A stretch of DNA of 38,857 nucleotides. Origin: Thermoplasmata archaeon (GTDB lineage: Archaea; Thermoplasmatota; Thermoplasmata; Thermoplasmatales; Thermoplasmataceae). Numbering within the stretch: position 1 is the stretch's first letter; every line of letters begins with the position of its first letter. The notes beneath the pieces were generated by a model, which saw nothing but the letters and a program-made list of their open reading frames with translations, ran no database searches and was not told the origin of the DNA. The stretch lies in the NCBI GenBank assembly GCA_021810575.1, contig JAJZIN010000008.1:1-38857 (forward strand), in the 5' to 3' direction. Of this stretch, positions 1 through 8,069 are shown piece by piece. Position numbers and translations under genes: made by a program.

Positions 1-72
1 TGAATATACTGGGCACTTTTCCCATTCTCTATTGTAAATAAGATCGAATTGCATATAGCGTAACTCTCTTCT

Positions 73-582
73 CTATTGTTTTCCATTTATTCTTCCAATC
101 AGGAGACGTGATATCCCATTTACCATATTATTAACGGATTCAGGCTGCCTGGCAGAAACCATGTACAGATTCAGTCCAAATTTCTTAGCCATTGGTTCAA
201 GGTCTTCTTTCCATGTCACCGCTTCATATTTTCTGTCAACCTTGTTTGCCGCCAGAATAAGAAGGCCTTTTTTCTGTGTATTTTTTATGAATTTTGTAAT
301 TTCCCCCTCATTTAACTTCTTTGTTACATCAACAACAATAACAATAGCGGAAGACCCTGCAAGCAGTTTCTCATTTTCTGGAAAACCATCTATCTCCTGG
401 AATATAAGCTCTGCGTGGTAAGTTTTTCCATCATCGTCAAATGAAACTTTCTTTCTTAGGAGTCCCTTATTAATAAAACTACCTGCTTCGCTATCAAACA
501 CTATTCTTGATATTAAGGAGCTTTTACCGGATTCTGTATCTCCCACCAAGCTGACTTTCCACATCAGCCTACCTGAAATCAT
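73..582 (-). CDS. Small Ras-like GTP-binding protein
   Basis: A 169-residue P-loop GTPase of roughly the size of a bare G domain. The P-loop GDTESGKS is at residues 14-21, the guanine-specificity motif NKVD at 113-116 and a G5-like SAR at 143-145. The G3 region reads EIDGFPE instead of the usual DTAGQE, so the catalytic-water side of the switch looks altered. No membrane segment or lipid-modification signal is visible. A TATA-like octamer at 603-610 lies 21-28 nt before the ATG at 582, which fits a leaderless start there. An in-frame ATG six codons later (564), preceded by AGGT, is the alternative. Archaeal proteins of this kind are usually uncharacterised; a regulatory switch role is inferred from the fold only. 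The gene is transcribed away from the aminotransferase and has no obvious operon partner in the window. Confidence 0.75.
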   Translation of the reverse strand: MISGRLMWKVSLVGDTESGKSSLISRIVFDSEAGSFINKGLLRKKVSFDDDGKTYHAELIFQEIDGFPENEKLLAGSSAIVIVVDVTKKLNEGEITKFIKNTQKKGLLILAANKVDRKYEAVTWKEDLEPMAKKFGLNLYMVSARQPESVNNMVNGISRLLIGRINGKQ

Positions 583-807
583 CGGTCAACATTTTCTCCT
601 TTGTTATAATATTTTTTGTAATAGCACAGTTTTTCTTAACTTTTACAGGATTTTATCGCTCTTCTAGAATTTTCGAATTTTGTTTTCCAATATTATTTTA
701 GCCGTTTTAAAACACTGTCCACGTGAAGCTGCAAATATTAATTCATTCTATTCTTATCACAATAAAAGGCAAATATCTCAGCACGAGTTATATCTACGTA
801 AGACAAA

Positions 808-815
808 TCTATAAA
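808..815 (+). promoter_or_regulatory. TATA box of the aminotransferase-PPAT operon
   Basis: The octamer TCTATAAA lies 21-28 nt before the ATG at 836. This is the spacing expected for an archaeal promoter that gives a leaderless transcript starting at the ATG. Confidence 0.5.
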
Positions 816-835
816 CTAATTTATAATATCTGTTT

Positions 836-2032
836 ATGAAATATAACTTTTCAGATGTTGTAAACAAAATGAAGCCCTCTGAAATCAGGGAGTTAAACAA
901 AATGGCCTCATCACCAGGGATAATATCCCTTGGAGGAGGAATGCCAAGCCCAGAAACATTTCCTATCAAAGAGTTGACAGAAATAATGGAGTCAATAATG
1001 AAAAATAATTCTGATCTGGCTCTGCAATATGGAAATACGCTGGGGATAAATCCAGTTAGGGAACAAATTTCCAAGATGCTGGAAAAGACGGAAAACATAA
1101 AATGTAATATGGAGAATATAATTGTTAACTCCGGTTCACAACAGGGTTTATATGAACTTGGAACAGTTCTGGCAAATCCAGGGGATACTGTAATAACAGA
1201 GGAACCGACTTATGTGGGTGCTGTATCCGCTTTTTCAGCAAATGGGCTGAAAATGGAAGGCATACCTGTCGATCAAAATGGAATGAAGGTCGAACTGCTG
1301 GAAGAGAGGATAAAGAAACTGATCTCAGAAAATAGAAAACCGAGGTTCATCTACGTCATACCTACATTCCAGAATCCAACTGGATACACCATGCCCATAA
1401 AGAGGAGGAAAATCCTAATTGAAATATCAAAAAAATATGAGATACCGCTCGTTGAGGACAATCCCTATGGACAGCTGAGGTATTATGGAGAACCAGTGCC
1501 ATGCATCAGGTCAATGGAGGGAGGTGAAGATGTAATATATCTTGGGACATTTTCAAAGGTAATGACACCGGGACTGAGACTGGGCTACACAATCGCGCAA
1601 GAAGCAGTAATGGAAAAGTTTAACCTGATCAAGCAGGCACTCGATCTTGCAACAAATTCTTTCTCTCAATATGTTGCTTATGAATACATAAAGAGGGGGA
1701 TAATCTACAAGCAGGTAGAACTGAACCGGCAGATATACAAACGCAAAAGAGACGCAATTGTAAATGCTCTTAAGACACATATGTCTGATATATCAACATT
1801 CTCAGAGCCAGATGGCGGTATGTTTGTATGGGTAACAGTAAACAAAAATATAGACACGAAACAGATGATCCCTCTAGCCATAAAGAATGGCGTGGCATAT
1901 GTCAGTGGACAGGCATTTACCACAAACGGAACTCAGAAATCCTCAATGAGACTGAACTTTACATTTGGCTCAGAAGATCAGCTGGTAGAAGGTATAAAGA
2001 GGATAAGGAAGACGATAAATGAATCAGCCTGA
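836..2032 (+). CDS. PLP-dependent aminotransferase, class I/II (LysN/aromatic type)
   Basis: A 398-residue fold-type I aminotransferase that moves an amino group between an amino acid and a 2-oxo acid using pyridoxal phosphate. The N-terminal SLGGGMPSPETFP (31-43) is typical of the LysN/ARO8-like subgroup, which acts on 2-aminoadipate, aromatic or branched-chain substrates. The PLP site is clear: FQNPTG around 178-183, the Asp of EDNPYG (208) and the Schiff-base lysine in GTFSKVMTPG (K241). An Arg in SMRLNF near the C terminus should bind the substrate carboxylate. The length is normal. It overlaps the following PPAT gene by 14 nt, so the two are co-transcribed and probably translationally coupled. 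The exact substrate cannot be read from the sequence. Confidence 0.85.
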   Translation: MKYNFSDVVNKMKPSEIRELNKMASSPGIISLGGGMPSPETFPIKELTEIMESIMKNNSDLALQYGNTLGINPVREQISKMLEKTENIKCNMENIIVNSGSQQGLYELGTVLANPGDTVITEEPTYVGAVSAFSANGLKMEGIPVDQNGMKVELLEERIKKLISENRKPRFIYVIPTFQNPTGYTMPIKRRKILIEISKKYEIPLVEDNPYGQLRYYGEPVPCIRSMEGGEDVIYLGTFSKVMTPGLRLGYTIAQEAVMEKFNLIKQALDLATNSFSQYVAYEYIKRGIIYKQVELNRQIYKRKRDAIVNALKTHMSDISTFSEPDGGMFVWVTVNKNIDTKQMIPLAIKNGVAYVSGQAFTTNGTQKSSMRLNFTFGSEDQLVEGIKRIRKTINESA

Positions 2033-2966
2033 GAAAAAGGGAATCACTATCGTAGCTGGCACATTCGGCCACCTGCATAAGGGACACAGGTCACTATTAA
2101 TGAAAGCTATTTCTACGAGAAATTTTATCATTGTAGGAATCACATCAGATAACTATGTGAAAAAAACCAAGAACTACAGGGTTAGGGGATTTGAATCTAG
2201 AAGTGAATCAGTGGCTAAGTTCCTTAGAGAAAAGAATGCCGGTTTTATCATTAAGCCAATTGAAAACAATTCTGGCGATGCAGATAAGAATACGGAATAC
2301 ACTGACATTGTAGTTTCGAAAGAAACAGAAGGAAGCGCGAGGATTCTGAACAGTAAAAGATTAAATAATGGTTTAAGACCAATGCAAATTCATACTGTGA
2401 AGACAAAAATAGCCGATGACTTTTTCGTTTTAAGTTCGTCAAGAATTGACGGGGGAGAAATAGACGAGGATGGCAGGAGATTGAAACCTCTGAGAGTATC
2501 AATAATCATAACGCAGAGACTTCAGAAAGCGATTAATGATTCAGTTTTAAAAAGAATCTTTAAAAGTTCACCGATCGCAAGTAACGTAGAGGTTAGAAAT
2601 TCAGAAATTTTTCCTGACTTTTTAGATTTTAAAAAAATAAGTAGTGGAGGTATGGGGGATTATGATTACCTGATTGTAATTGCTGAGGCTGTACTTCCTT
2701 ACAGGCGTGATTCCAGAAATATGGTCTGTGTAAGAAGTTTTATCCTTGACAGATATGGCACTGTTGGTGAAGGAATAAGTAGTTCACTTGAAATGCCAGA
2801 GTCATTCTATTCAGCATTTGTAAGAGGTAGTGAAAATATAAGTATATTCAGTTTAGAAAGTTCAGGATATTTCAGAAAAATGATAGCAGAATCAATTAGA
2901 AGCAGCCTGGAATGTAGGACAAGACCATGGGAGTACGGTGTTTTTGACCGGATACAGTCAATATAA
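2019..2966 (+). CDS. coaD: Phosphopantetheine adenylyltransferase fused to a degenerate DUF84 (YjjX-like) domain
   Basis: A 315-residue protein in two parts. Residues 8-150 form an archaeal-type nucleotidyltransferase with GTFGHLHKGH (14-23, the HxGH adenylyl-transfer motif) and a distal SSSRI (139-143). In this family it makes dephospho-CoA from ATP and 4'-phosphopantetheine. Residues about 158-300 resemble DUF84 (YjjX-type inosine/xanthosine triphosphatases): an IIIT strand and helix, then YLIVIAEAV, a CVRSFILDRYG strand pair and a SLEMP segment. The conserved GA-x-NR helix of active DUF84 enzymes is not visible, so the second half may be structural. The ATG at 2019 lies inside the aminotransferase stop region. 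The PPAT assignment is strong; the DUF84 reading is a remote pattern match. CoaBC lies elsewhere in the window. Confidence 0.8.
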   Translation: MNQPEKKGITIVAGTFGHLHKGHRSLLMKAISTRNFIIVGITSDNYVKKTKNYRVRGFESRSESVAKFLREKNAGFIIKPIENNSGDADKNTEYTDIVVSKETEGSARILNSKRLNNGLRPMQIHTVKTKIADDFFVLSSSRIDGGEIDEDGRRLKPLRVSIIITQRLQKAINDSVLKRIFKSSPIASNVEVRNSEIFPDFLDFKKISSGGMGDYDYLIVIAEAVLPYRRDSRNMVCVRSFILDRYGTVGEGISSSLEMPESFYSAFVRGSENISIFSLESSGYFRKMIAESIRSSLECRTRPWEYGVFDRIQSI

Positions 2967-3013
2967 AAAAAACAATAGACATATTAATGTGAATTTAATG
3001 TTTAAATGATAAC

Positions 3014-3310
3014 ATGGTTACTAAAGAAGAAATATTGGAAGCTCTTCAGGCTGTAGAGGACCCTGAAATAGGAATGGATGTGGTGAATCTGGGTCTTGTA
3101 TACGATGTCCAGATAAACAATGATAATGTTTACATAAAAATGACCATGACTGCACCAACATGCCCTGTGACCCCATGGATACTATCAGAAGTTCAAAAAA
3201 TTGTCGAAAATATGGCAGGAGTGGAAATGGCGGATGTAGAACTTGTATGGGAACCACCATGGAACCCATCAATGATGTCTGAGGTTGCGAGAGATGCCCT
3301 CAATATGTAG
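3014..3310 (+). CDS. MIP18/DUF59 family Fe-S cluster assembly protein
   Basis: A 98-residue protein covering the whole MIP18 (DUF59, PaaD/SufT-like) domain. DPEI (16-19), NLGLVYDV (25-32) and MTMTAPTCP (43-51), with the single conserved Cys50, are all present, and the acidic-tryptophan tail VWEPPWNP is also characteristic. Family members help deliver or repair iron-sulfur clusters. That role would suit a genome segment rich in Fe-S enzymes, including the radical SAM proteins MqnC and MqnE, but no direct link is visible. It follows the PPAT gene by 47 nt with its own AT-rich upstream region. The 3' end faces the small gene at 3322 with an 11-nt gap. Confidence 0.87.
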   Translation: MVTKEEILEALQAVEDPEIGMDVVNLGLVYDVQINNDNVYIKMTMTAPTCPVTPWILSEVQKIVENMAGVEMADVELVWEPPWNPSMMSEVARDALNM

Positions 3311-3321
3311 GGTTTAAAAAA

Positions 3322-3597
3322 TCATCCCTGTTCGCCCTTAAGTTTTCTTATGTCGGCTGCCCATAGGTGAGCTCTGCATACAGTAATTATCAAGTCATTT
3401 ACATACAGGGTTGATGTTGTCATGGCAGTTTTTTTGTAAGATAGATGTTCTATATTCCCTATGGGTACCCTAATCTGGTCTCCTTTCCTTGGAGTGTACA
3501 GGAGGTCTACATCAGTTAACTTAAGCACTCCCTTGGTGTCATTTAAAATAGCTAGATCGATACGTACTGTTTTTTCAGTTTGATTCCTTTCGCTCAT
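3322..3597 (-). CDS. Small conserved-looking protein of unknown function
   Basis: A 91-residue soluble protein that I do not recognise. The chain from MSERNQTEK alternates short beta-strand-like segments (VRIDLAIL, GVLKLTDVDLLYT, IRVPIGNIEHLSY, STLYVNDLIITV) and ends in a helix (HLWAADIRKLKG). That order resembles a PH/GRAM-like barrel, which is only a fold impression. The frame can be extended to 3618 (ATG) or 3624 (TTG). I chose ATG 3597 because a TATA-like sequence at 3623-3630 lies 26-33 nt upstream, which matches the leaderless spacing seen elsewhere here. It is convergent with the DUF59 gene and divergent from tbp. Confidence 0.6.
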   Translation of the reverse strand: MSERNQTEKTVRIDLAILNDTKGVLKLTDVDLLYTPRKGDQIRVPIGNIEHLSYKKTAMTTSTLYVNDLIITVCRAHLWAADIRKLKGEQG

Positions 3598-3622
3598 ATA
3601 TAATAAATACCATAACATACGC

Positions 3623-3630
3623 AAATATAG
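3623..3630 (-). promoter_or_regulatory. TATA box for the small gene ending at 3322
   Basis: On the minus strand this reads CTATATTT, 26-33 nt before ATG 3597. It is the main reason for choosing that start over the upstream candidates. Confidence 0.4.
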
Positions 3631-3762
3631 AATTAACGTTAAAAATTAATTTAACCTTTCCCGTACTCTATAATAAACCATGACCGATATACCATCATCA
3701 AACGTCATAGTATAAAAAATGTTATCTTTATATATAGTTTAAATATAAGAGATTTGGTTTTT

Positions 3763-4317
3763 ATGAGTGAAAGAGAAAAAATCAACATCGAGAACATTGT
3801 AGCATCAACATCACTGGCTGAGCATCTTGATCTGAGCAAAATTGCGTTGGCGCTGGAGGGTTCTGAATATGAGCCAGAGCAATTTCCAGGATTGATATAC
3901 AGGCTGAAAGAACCCAAGACTGCTGTCTTGATTTTCAGGAGCGGAAAGGTAAATTGTACAGGAGCAAAAAACCTTACTAATGTAAGATTGACAATTCAAA
4001 CAATTATTTCCACTCTTAAAAAAGCCGGGATAGAAGTTTATGATTCTCCAGAGATAGTCGTCCAGAATATTGTTGCAGTATATGATCTTGAAGCAGACCT
4101 TAACCTTACGCAGATAGCTATGTCACTTGGTCTTGAAAATGTAGAATATGAGCCAGAGCAATTTCCAGGCCTGGTGTACAGAGTTGAAGAACCCAAGGTC
4201 GTCTTGCTTCTGTTTGGTTCCGGAAAGGTAGTATGCACTGGAGCAAAGGAAGAAAGTGAGATTGAACAGGCAGTAATAAAAGTCAAGAAGGAATTGCAGA
4301 AAGTAGGTCTAATCTGA
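3763..4317 (+). CDS. tbp: TATA-box-binding protein (TBP)
   Basis: A 184-residue general transcription factor made of two imperfect repeats that form the DNA-binding saddle. Each half carries the hallmark EYEPEQFPGL(I/V)YR followed by a strand and SGKV-x-CTGAK. With TFB it recognises the TATA boxes noted throughout this window. The frame opens at a TTG at 3754, but ATG 3763 is the better start. TATA-like sequences at 3727-3734 and 3738-3745 precede it, so the gene may be read by its own product. The last 9 nt overlap the convergent truD gene. The two repeats share a 26-nt identical DNA stretch, listed separately. Confidence 0.96.
   Translation: MSEREKINIENIVASTSLAEHLDLSKIALALEGSEYEPEQFPGLIYRLKEPKTAVLIFRSGKVNCTGAKNLTNVRLTIQTIISTLKKAGIEVYDSPEIVVQNIVAVYDLEADLNLTQIAMSLGLENVEYEPEQFPGLVYRVEEPKVVLLLFGSGKVVCTGAKEESEIEQAVIKVKKELQKVGLI
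3865..3890 (+). repeat. Direct repeat, copy 1, in TBP half 1
   Basis: This is 26 nt identical to 4144-4169 and encodes the EYEPEQFPG motif in the first TBP half. Amino-acid conservation explains most of it, but the synonymous positions also match. Confidence 0.7.
4144..4169 (+). repeat. Direct repeat, copy 2, in TBP half 2
   Basis: Second copy of the 26-nt sequence at 3865-3890, offset by 279 nt. It keeps the same codons through the motif. Confidence 0.7.
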
Positions 4318-5490
4318 TTCAAAGACCTGGTCAAGGAGGGAAGTAGCATAAATCCCTCTTCCCAGTGAAAATTCCAGGATGTTTGTTCCATCACTGCTGA
4401 AATCGATAGGTCTAAAGCCAATACCTCGATAGTTACCCCTTGAAGAGAGTTCATTTTTTTCTTCTATTCTAAAATCAGAGAATTTGAGATTTTCCTCGTT
4501 CATGACTCTTTTCAGGATTGTTCCAGGAATTCCATCCTGCTCCCTTGTTTCCATACCTATGAGTGGGGCAAGTGGAACAATCTTACCATTTCTGGATAAA
4601 TCCTGCATTCGTTCAAGGTTAAATTCGTTGACTGATAATATCTTTCCCTCTTCTATGTTGAAAAGCTCATCAACCGGGCTGATAAAATCTCCCTGAAATA
4701 TCTCGAATGGATTATTGGTTAATTCTCTTCTATACTTGAGTATCCTGTTGAACAGATCGGATTGATAGGCATGTATGAACATCATTCTCAAGCTCTTGGG
4801 AAGGGAATCAAAACTCTGCTCATAGGTCTTCCCGGCAACAAGTTCTGACATGAGTGCCCTTTCAAACTGCAGATGCTCTGGATAAGTCTTCAATCCCATT
4901 GCATAATCCCATTTTTTACCAAGCTCTAGGCGGAATTCTTCATGATCTATATCTGGATCAAAAAGATATTCCTTGACCGCATTTTCAATACCATTTTTCA
5001 CTATTTCCTTTCCTACCTTGTGTGTATTATATCTTATGGTCCCAAATCTTTGAACACCAAATAAATTCCAGAAACCCTTATCTCTTGAAATTTCTCTGAT
5101 CTTTTCCACTGCATTTCTAACTCTCTTTTCAGGTTCCGATACCTGAATCCTGAACTTGTTCCCCTTTAGATCACCAAGATTCAGTGGTTTATCTACATAG
5201 AATGATTCTTTTATCTCACAATCCTTTATTCTTATTTGATCCGCTGTAACAGAGCCATTAATGCAAAAATACTGAGTGGTTATAGCTCTTTTGTCCTTTG
5301 TTCCAGCATATGTTATGCGCTTCCTGCTCATTCCGAGATATCTAGCGAGATGGGTAACGAAATGATTAGTCTCCCAGTTTGTCAGAACTATCTTCAATAT
5401 GGTATATTTTCCCTTTTCAACCCTGCTCAGGTCAGCAGGTATCTCCTCAACCCTGAAATCCTCAGGATTTACCTTAATTGTATAACCCAT
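4309..5490 (-). CDS. truD: tRNA pseudouridine(13) synthase TruD
   Basis: A 393-residue TruD-family enzyme, which isomerises U13 of tRNA (and in archaea/eukaryotes position 35 of some tRNAs) to pseudouridine. The diagnostic block YAGTKDKRAITTQ lies near residues 61-73 of the chosen start and contains the catalytic Asp in GTKDKRA. NHFVTHLARYLG and FGVQRFGTIRYNTHKVG are further family motifs. The length fits the archaeal family. I start it at ATG 5490; a GTG two codons upstream immediately follows the mqnC stop. Only 6 nt separate it from mqnC, so truD is probably read from the mqnC promoter. Its 3' end overlaps tbp by 9 nt on the opposite strand. Confidence 0.93.
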   Translation of the reverse strand: MGYTIKVNPEDFRVEEIPADLSRVEKGKYTILKIVLTNWETNHFVTHLARYLGMSRKRITYAGTKDKRAITTQYFCINGSVTADQIRIKDCEIKESFYVDKPLNLGDLKGNKFRIQVSEPEKRVRNAVEKIREISRDKGFWNLFGVQRFGTIRYNTHKVGKEIVKNGIENAVKEYLFDPDIDHEEFRLELGKKWDYAMGLKTYPEHLQFERALMSELVAGKTYEQSFDSLPKSLRMMFIHAYQSDLFNRILKYRRELTNNPFEIFQGDFISPVDELFNIEEGKILSVNEFNLERMQDLSRNGKIVPLAPLIGMETREQDGIPGTILKRVMNEENLKFSDFRIEEKNELSSRGNYRGIGFRPIDFSSDGTNILEFSLGRGIYATSLLDQVFESD

Positions 5491-5496
5491 GTTCAC

Positions 5497-6606
5497 TCAG
5501 ACGTAGGTTTTTATTATCTTATAGTTATTGTCCCTTTCAACAGGTATCATGCCAATATTCTTTATGGAATGGATAATCGTTTCTTTTCTGAGATTACCGA
5601 CCTGTTTTCCAGTTGCCGGAATAACCCTTTCATCATAGATTGTTCCTCCCCAGTCATTTGCCCCGAACATGAGGGCAATCTGTCCCATTTCAACCCCGTT
5701 AGTAAGCCAGGAAGACTGGATAATTGGTATATGTCTGTTCAATACTATTCTTGATATGGCAATATTTCTAAGAACTTCTTCTCCTCCGACTCTGCTGGTA
5801 ACGAGTCCTTCCCTTTCAAGCTCAGTGTTTCCCGGTTCAAAATTCCACGGTGTGAAGGAGAGAAACCCGTTGTATTTCAACTGTAACTTTAGCAATGATA
5901 GAAGATGGTCTGCTTTATGATAGCTATTTTCAACATGACCAAACATCATGGTGGAGCTTGTCTTTATGCCTAACCTGTGAGCAGTCTCCATAACATCGAG
6001 CCACTGCTGTCCACTGTGTGGGGGCCTTCTCAATATCTTCCTTACATCATCTGCGAAAATTTCTGCTCCAGCTCCTGGGATAGTTTCCAAACCACTTTCT
6101 CGAAGAGCAACAAGAACATCTTCCACGCTCATCTTCTCTTTCTTCGAAATATATGATATCTCGGAGGTTGATAACCCGTTTATCCCAATATCAGGTACCA
6201 TTTCCTTTATCGTCCTGAATAGATTTGTATAATACTCCAGGCTAAGTTCTGGGTTTACACCTCCCTGTATGAGAAGCTGCTTGATTCCATAACTGTCATT
6301 GAATGTCTTGACTCTCTTGGCAACATCAATTGCACTCATGGTATACGCATCCTCCTCCATACCTGTCCTGTAAAAAGCACAGAAGTTACATCTCACATTG
6401 CAGATGTTAGTATAATTAAGGATCATGTTGGATACAAAGGAGACCTGTCTTCCTGTAATTGAATCTGTAATTTTTCTGCCCAGAATACCGAGCGTTTTTA
6501 TGTCAACTTCATCGTAAAGATATGCAATCTCATCCCTTTCAAGGATTTCTCCTCTCATAGCCCTTTCTGAAATTGAATCCATCTGAGACCTTTCAATTGA
6601 TATCAT
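5497..6606 (-). CDS. mqnC: Cyclic dehypoxanthinyl futalosine synthase MqnC (radical SAM)
   Basis: A 369-residue radical SAM enzyme of the CofH/MqnC/MqnE superfamily. The cluster motif is CNVRCNFCAFY, with cysteines at 69, 73 and 76 of the chosen start. SFTPWNFEPGNTEL and the late GANDWGGTIYDE point to MqnC, which closes the ring of dehypoxanthine futalosine in the futalosine route to menaquinone. The frame opens at 6639, but ATG 6606 is favoured because a TATA box at 6628-6635 lies 22-29 nt upstream. truD follows in the same transcript. mqnE and mqnA lie 1.7 kb away on the other strand, which supports the pathway call. CofH-like activity is the main alternative and is less likely in this context. 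Confidence 0.88.
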   Translation of the reverse strand: MISIERSQMDSISERAMRGEILERDEIAYLYDEVDIKTLGILGRKITDSITGRQVSFVSNMILNYTNICNVRCNFCAFYRTGMEEDAYTMSAIDVAKRVKTFNDSYGIKQLLIQGGVNPELSLEYYTNLFRTIKEMVPDIGINGLSTSEISYISKKEKMSVEDVLVALRESGLETIPGAGAEIFADDVRKILRRPPHSGQQWLDVMETAHRLGIKTSSTMMFGHVENSYHKADHLLSLLKLQLKYNGFLSFTPWNFEPGNTELEREGLVTSRVGGEEVLRNIAISRIVLNRHIPIIQSSWLTNGVEMGQIALMFGANDWGGTIYDERVIPATGKQVGNLRKETIIHSIKNIGMIPVERDNNYKIIKTYV

Positions 6607-6627
6607 AAATATTAGATTGAACGAGAG

Positions 6628-6635
6628 GTTATAAA
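6628..6635 (-). promoter_or_regulatory. TATA box of mqnC-truD
   Basis: On the minus strand this reads TTTATAAC, 22-29 nt before ATG 6606. It supports that start and a leaderless transcript. Confidence 0.6.
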
Positions 6636-6789
6636 CCATTGTAAATATTATTATGATTATCTATGCGAAGTAAAAATTATTGTTATAGAGATTTTTAGTG
6701 TAACTGAAGTTTGATAATATTAGCAAACATAAATTACTGTGATTATAAGAAAAACTGTAATACTTTTAATGAGTGAAAGTCTTACTAAT

Positions 6790-7227
6790 CTACTTTTTTG
6801 TCTCCCAATTTTCTGAAACTAAATCTTGAAAGCCACTAAAATCGTCATCGTGTGTTACAACTGTCGCATTCAGGCAGATAGCAATTGCAGCTATTATGAC
6901 ATCAACATCACTCGGTTTGATTTTACTGTTTTTCTTAGTATGTCTTTTCTTATTTTTGTTATAGATTTCAGATGCTTTATTGACTTGTTTTTCGCTAATA
7001 GAGGTTATCAGACGTATTGAATCAGTAAGATGTTCTTTTAGCAATTTCAATGCTTTTTGGTCTTTTATGGTATCAACCCCTCTCATAAATTCATAATAAT
7101 TAAGCGAAGTTGTATAAATATTGTTTGCCTGTTGAATTTTTGCCATGAAATAATTTTCTTTGAATGCTTTATTACTACCACTTACCAGTGTTACTAATGC
7201 ATTTGTGTCCAAAATATAATCAGTCAA
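6790..7227 (-). CDS. PIN-domain nuclease (VapC-like)
   Basis: A 145-residue PIN domain, normal length for VapC toxins. The N-terminal ILDTNAL gives the first acidic metal ligand, Glu in NYYEFMRG the second, and SDVDVIIAAIA then VVTHDDDF the distal acidic set. VapC proteins are Mg-dependent RNases that cut tRNA or rRNA and are held by an antitoxin. The start is TTG 7227, inside the last codons of the upstream gene (8-nt overlap), which implies tight translational coupling. The partner is not a recognisable VapB (no AbrB, RHH or Phd motif), so this could be a non-canonical toxin-antitoxin pair or a PIN enzyme with another job. The DNA is more AT-rich than its neighbours. Confidence 0.8.
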   Translation of the reverse strand: MTDYILDTNALVTLVSGSNKAFKENYFMAKIQQANNIYTTSLNYYEFMRGVDTIKDQKALKLLKEHLTDSIRLITSISEKQVNKASEIYNKNKKRHTKKNSKIKPSDVDVIIAAIAICLNATVVTHDDDFSGFQDLVSENWETKK

Positions 7228-7741
7228 ACCTGGTTTCCCTCATTGCACCATTTTTAAACATATTTTTTTCTACATTGTCTAACTTCTCAAATGTTTCCTG
7301 AAGTAATTTTACATTCACTGCGTCTTTCATAAAATCATAAAGCTGATTTTCATTCAAATTGGATAGCTTTTCGAAGAGTTCGCCAAAGGATTTTAGTTCT
7401 TTAACGGTCTTAGAGAATATATCCTGGTATTCATCAACATCAACGAATTTGTCTCTTAACTTTTCTTTCACTGAAAGAAGTCTAGTTGAGAAATTATCGT
7501 ATTTAATACCTTTCTGTCTGTTTAAACTGAACCTCTTACTCTTATACCTAGTTTCAATAATAAGAGATAGCCCCTTTACAGGCATCAAGATAAATGGGGT
7601 TTTAATTTGAATTTGAGATAGCTGGTATCCGTTTTGAACTTTTTGAAAGGGATTCTTGGAACCTCTTTTGGGGATAGATACATATTCTGACATCTGTTTA
7701 GGCAGCTCCTTAGAATAACAACTCATCATAGTATTCATCAT
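7220..7741 (-). CDS. Unknown protein coupled to the PIN nuclease
   Basis: A 173-residue protein that I do not recognise. The N-terminal half is basic and beta-rich (PKRGSKNPFQ, then LIIETRYKSKRFSLNRQKG). The C-terminal half is lysine/glutamate-rich and looks helical or coiled (VKEKLRDKFVDVDEYQ, FGELFEKLSNLNE, LLQETFEKLDNVEK). No transmembrane segment is visible. ATG 7741 follows AAGGATG, a plausible ribosome site; several Met codons follow closely, so the exact start is open. It overlaps the PIN gene by 8 nt and lies 28 nt after the next upstream gene. Position and coupling suggest an antitoxin or a partner of the nuclease, but there is no sequence motif for that role. Confidence 0.55.
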   Translation of the reverse strand: MMNTMMSCYSKELPKQMSEYVSIPKRGSKNPFQKVQNGYQLSQIQIKTPFILMPVKGLSLIIETRYKSKRFSLNRQKGIKYDNFSTRLLSVKEKLRDKFVDVDEYQDIFSKTVKELKSFGELFEKLSNLNENQLYDFMKDAVNVKLLQETFEKLDNVEKNMFKNGAMRETRFD

Positions 7742-7769
7742 TTACATCATCCTTTAAGTTATCAGGTGT

Positions 7770-8048
7770 CTATTGTTTCTTCAGTGGCTTAATATTTAAC
7801 GTTCCATCTATTGAAAACTCTATTTTCCAGGTTGACCCAACCGGGTAGAGTTTCCCCTTATCTATAGGCACAGTGAATTGTACCATATTACTATATATTT
7901 CGGTTGATGAATTCTGGTCATCTGGCAATCTAGATTTTATTTCATCAGTAACCTGATGAGTTTCAGCCATTGTTACTTGATATATTGGTTTACCATTTGA
8001 AAGATCTATGTACCTTTGAACTGATAGTACTTCTATCCCATTATTCAT
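7770..8048 (-). CDS. Unknown 92-residue protein, first gene of the PIN block
   Basis: A small soluble protein that I do not recognise, with alternating strands (EVLSVQRYIDL, KPIYQVTMAETHQV, VQFTVPIDKGKLYPVGSTWKIEFSIDG) ending in a basic tail KPLKKQ. It reads like a compact beta domain. The frame is open to TTG 8096. I chose ATG 8048 because a TATA-like sequence at 8070-8077 lies 22-29 nt upstream. The two genes behind it follow at 28 nt and with an 8-nt overlap, so this promoter probably drives all three. Confidence 0.5.
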   Translation of the reverse strand: MNNGIEVLSVQRYIDLSNGKPIYQVTMAETHQVTDEIKSRLPDDQNSSTEIYSNMVQFTVPIDKGKLYPVGSTWKIEFSIDGTLNIKPLKKQ

Positions 8049-8069
8049 AGGATGCCGATCGTGTTCTTG

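Noticed and set aside
5236..5754. 172-codon plus-strand frame across truD and mqnC
   Set aside because: Antisense to two clear genes and has no recognisable domain.
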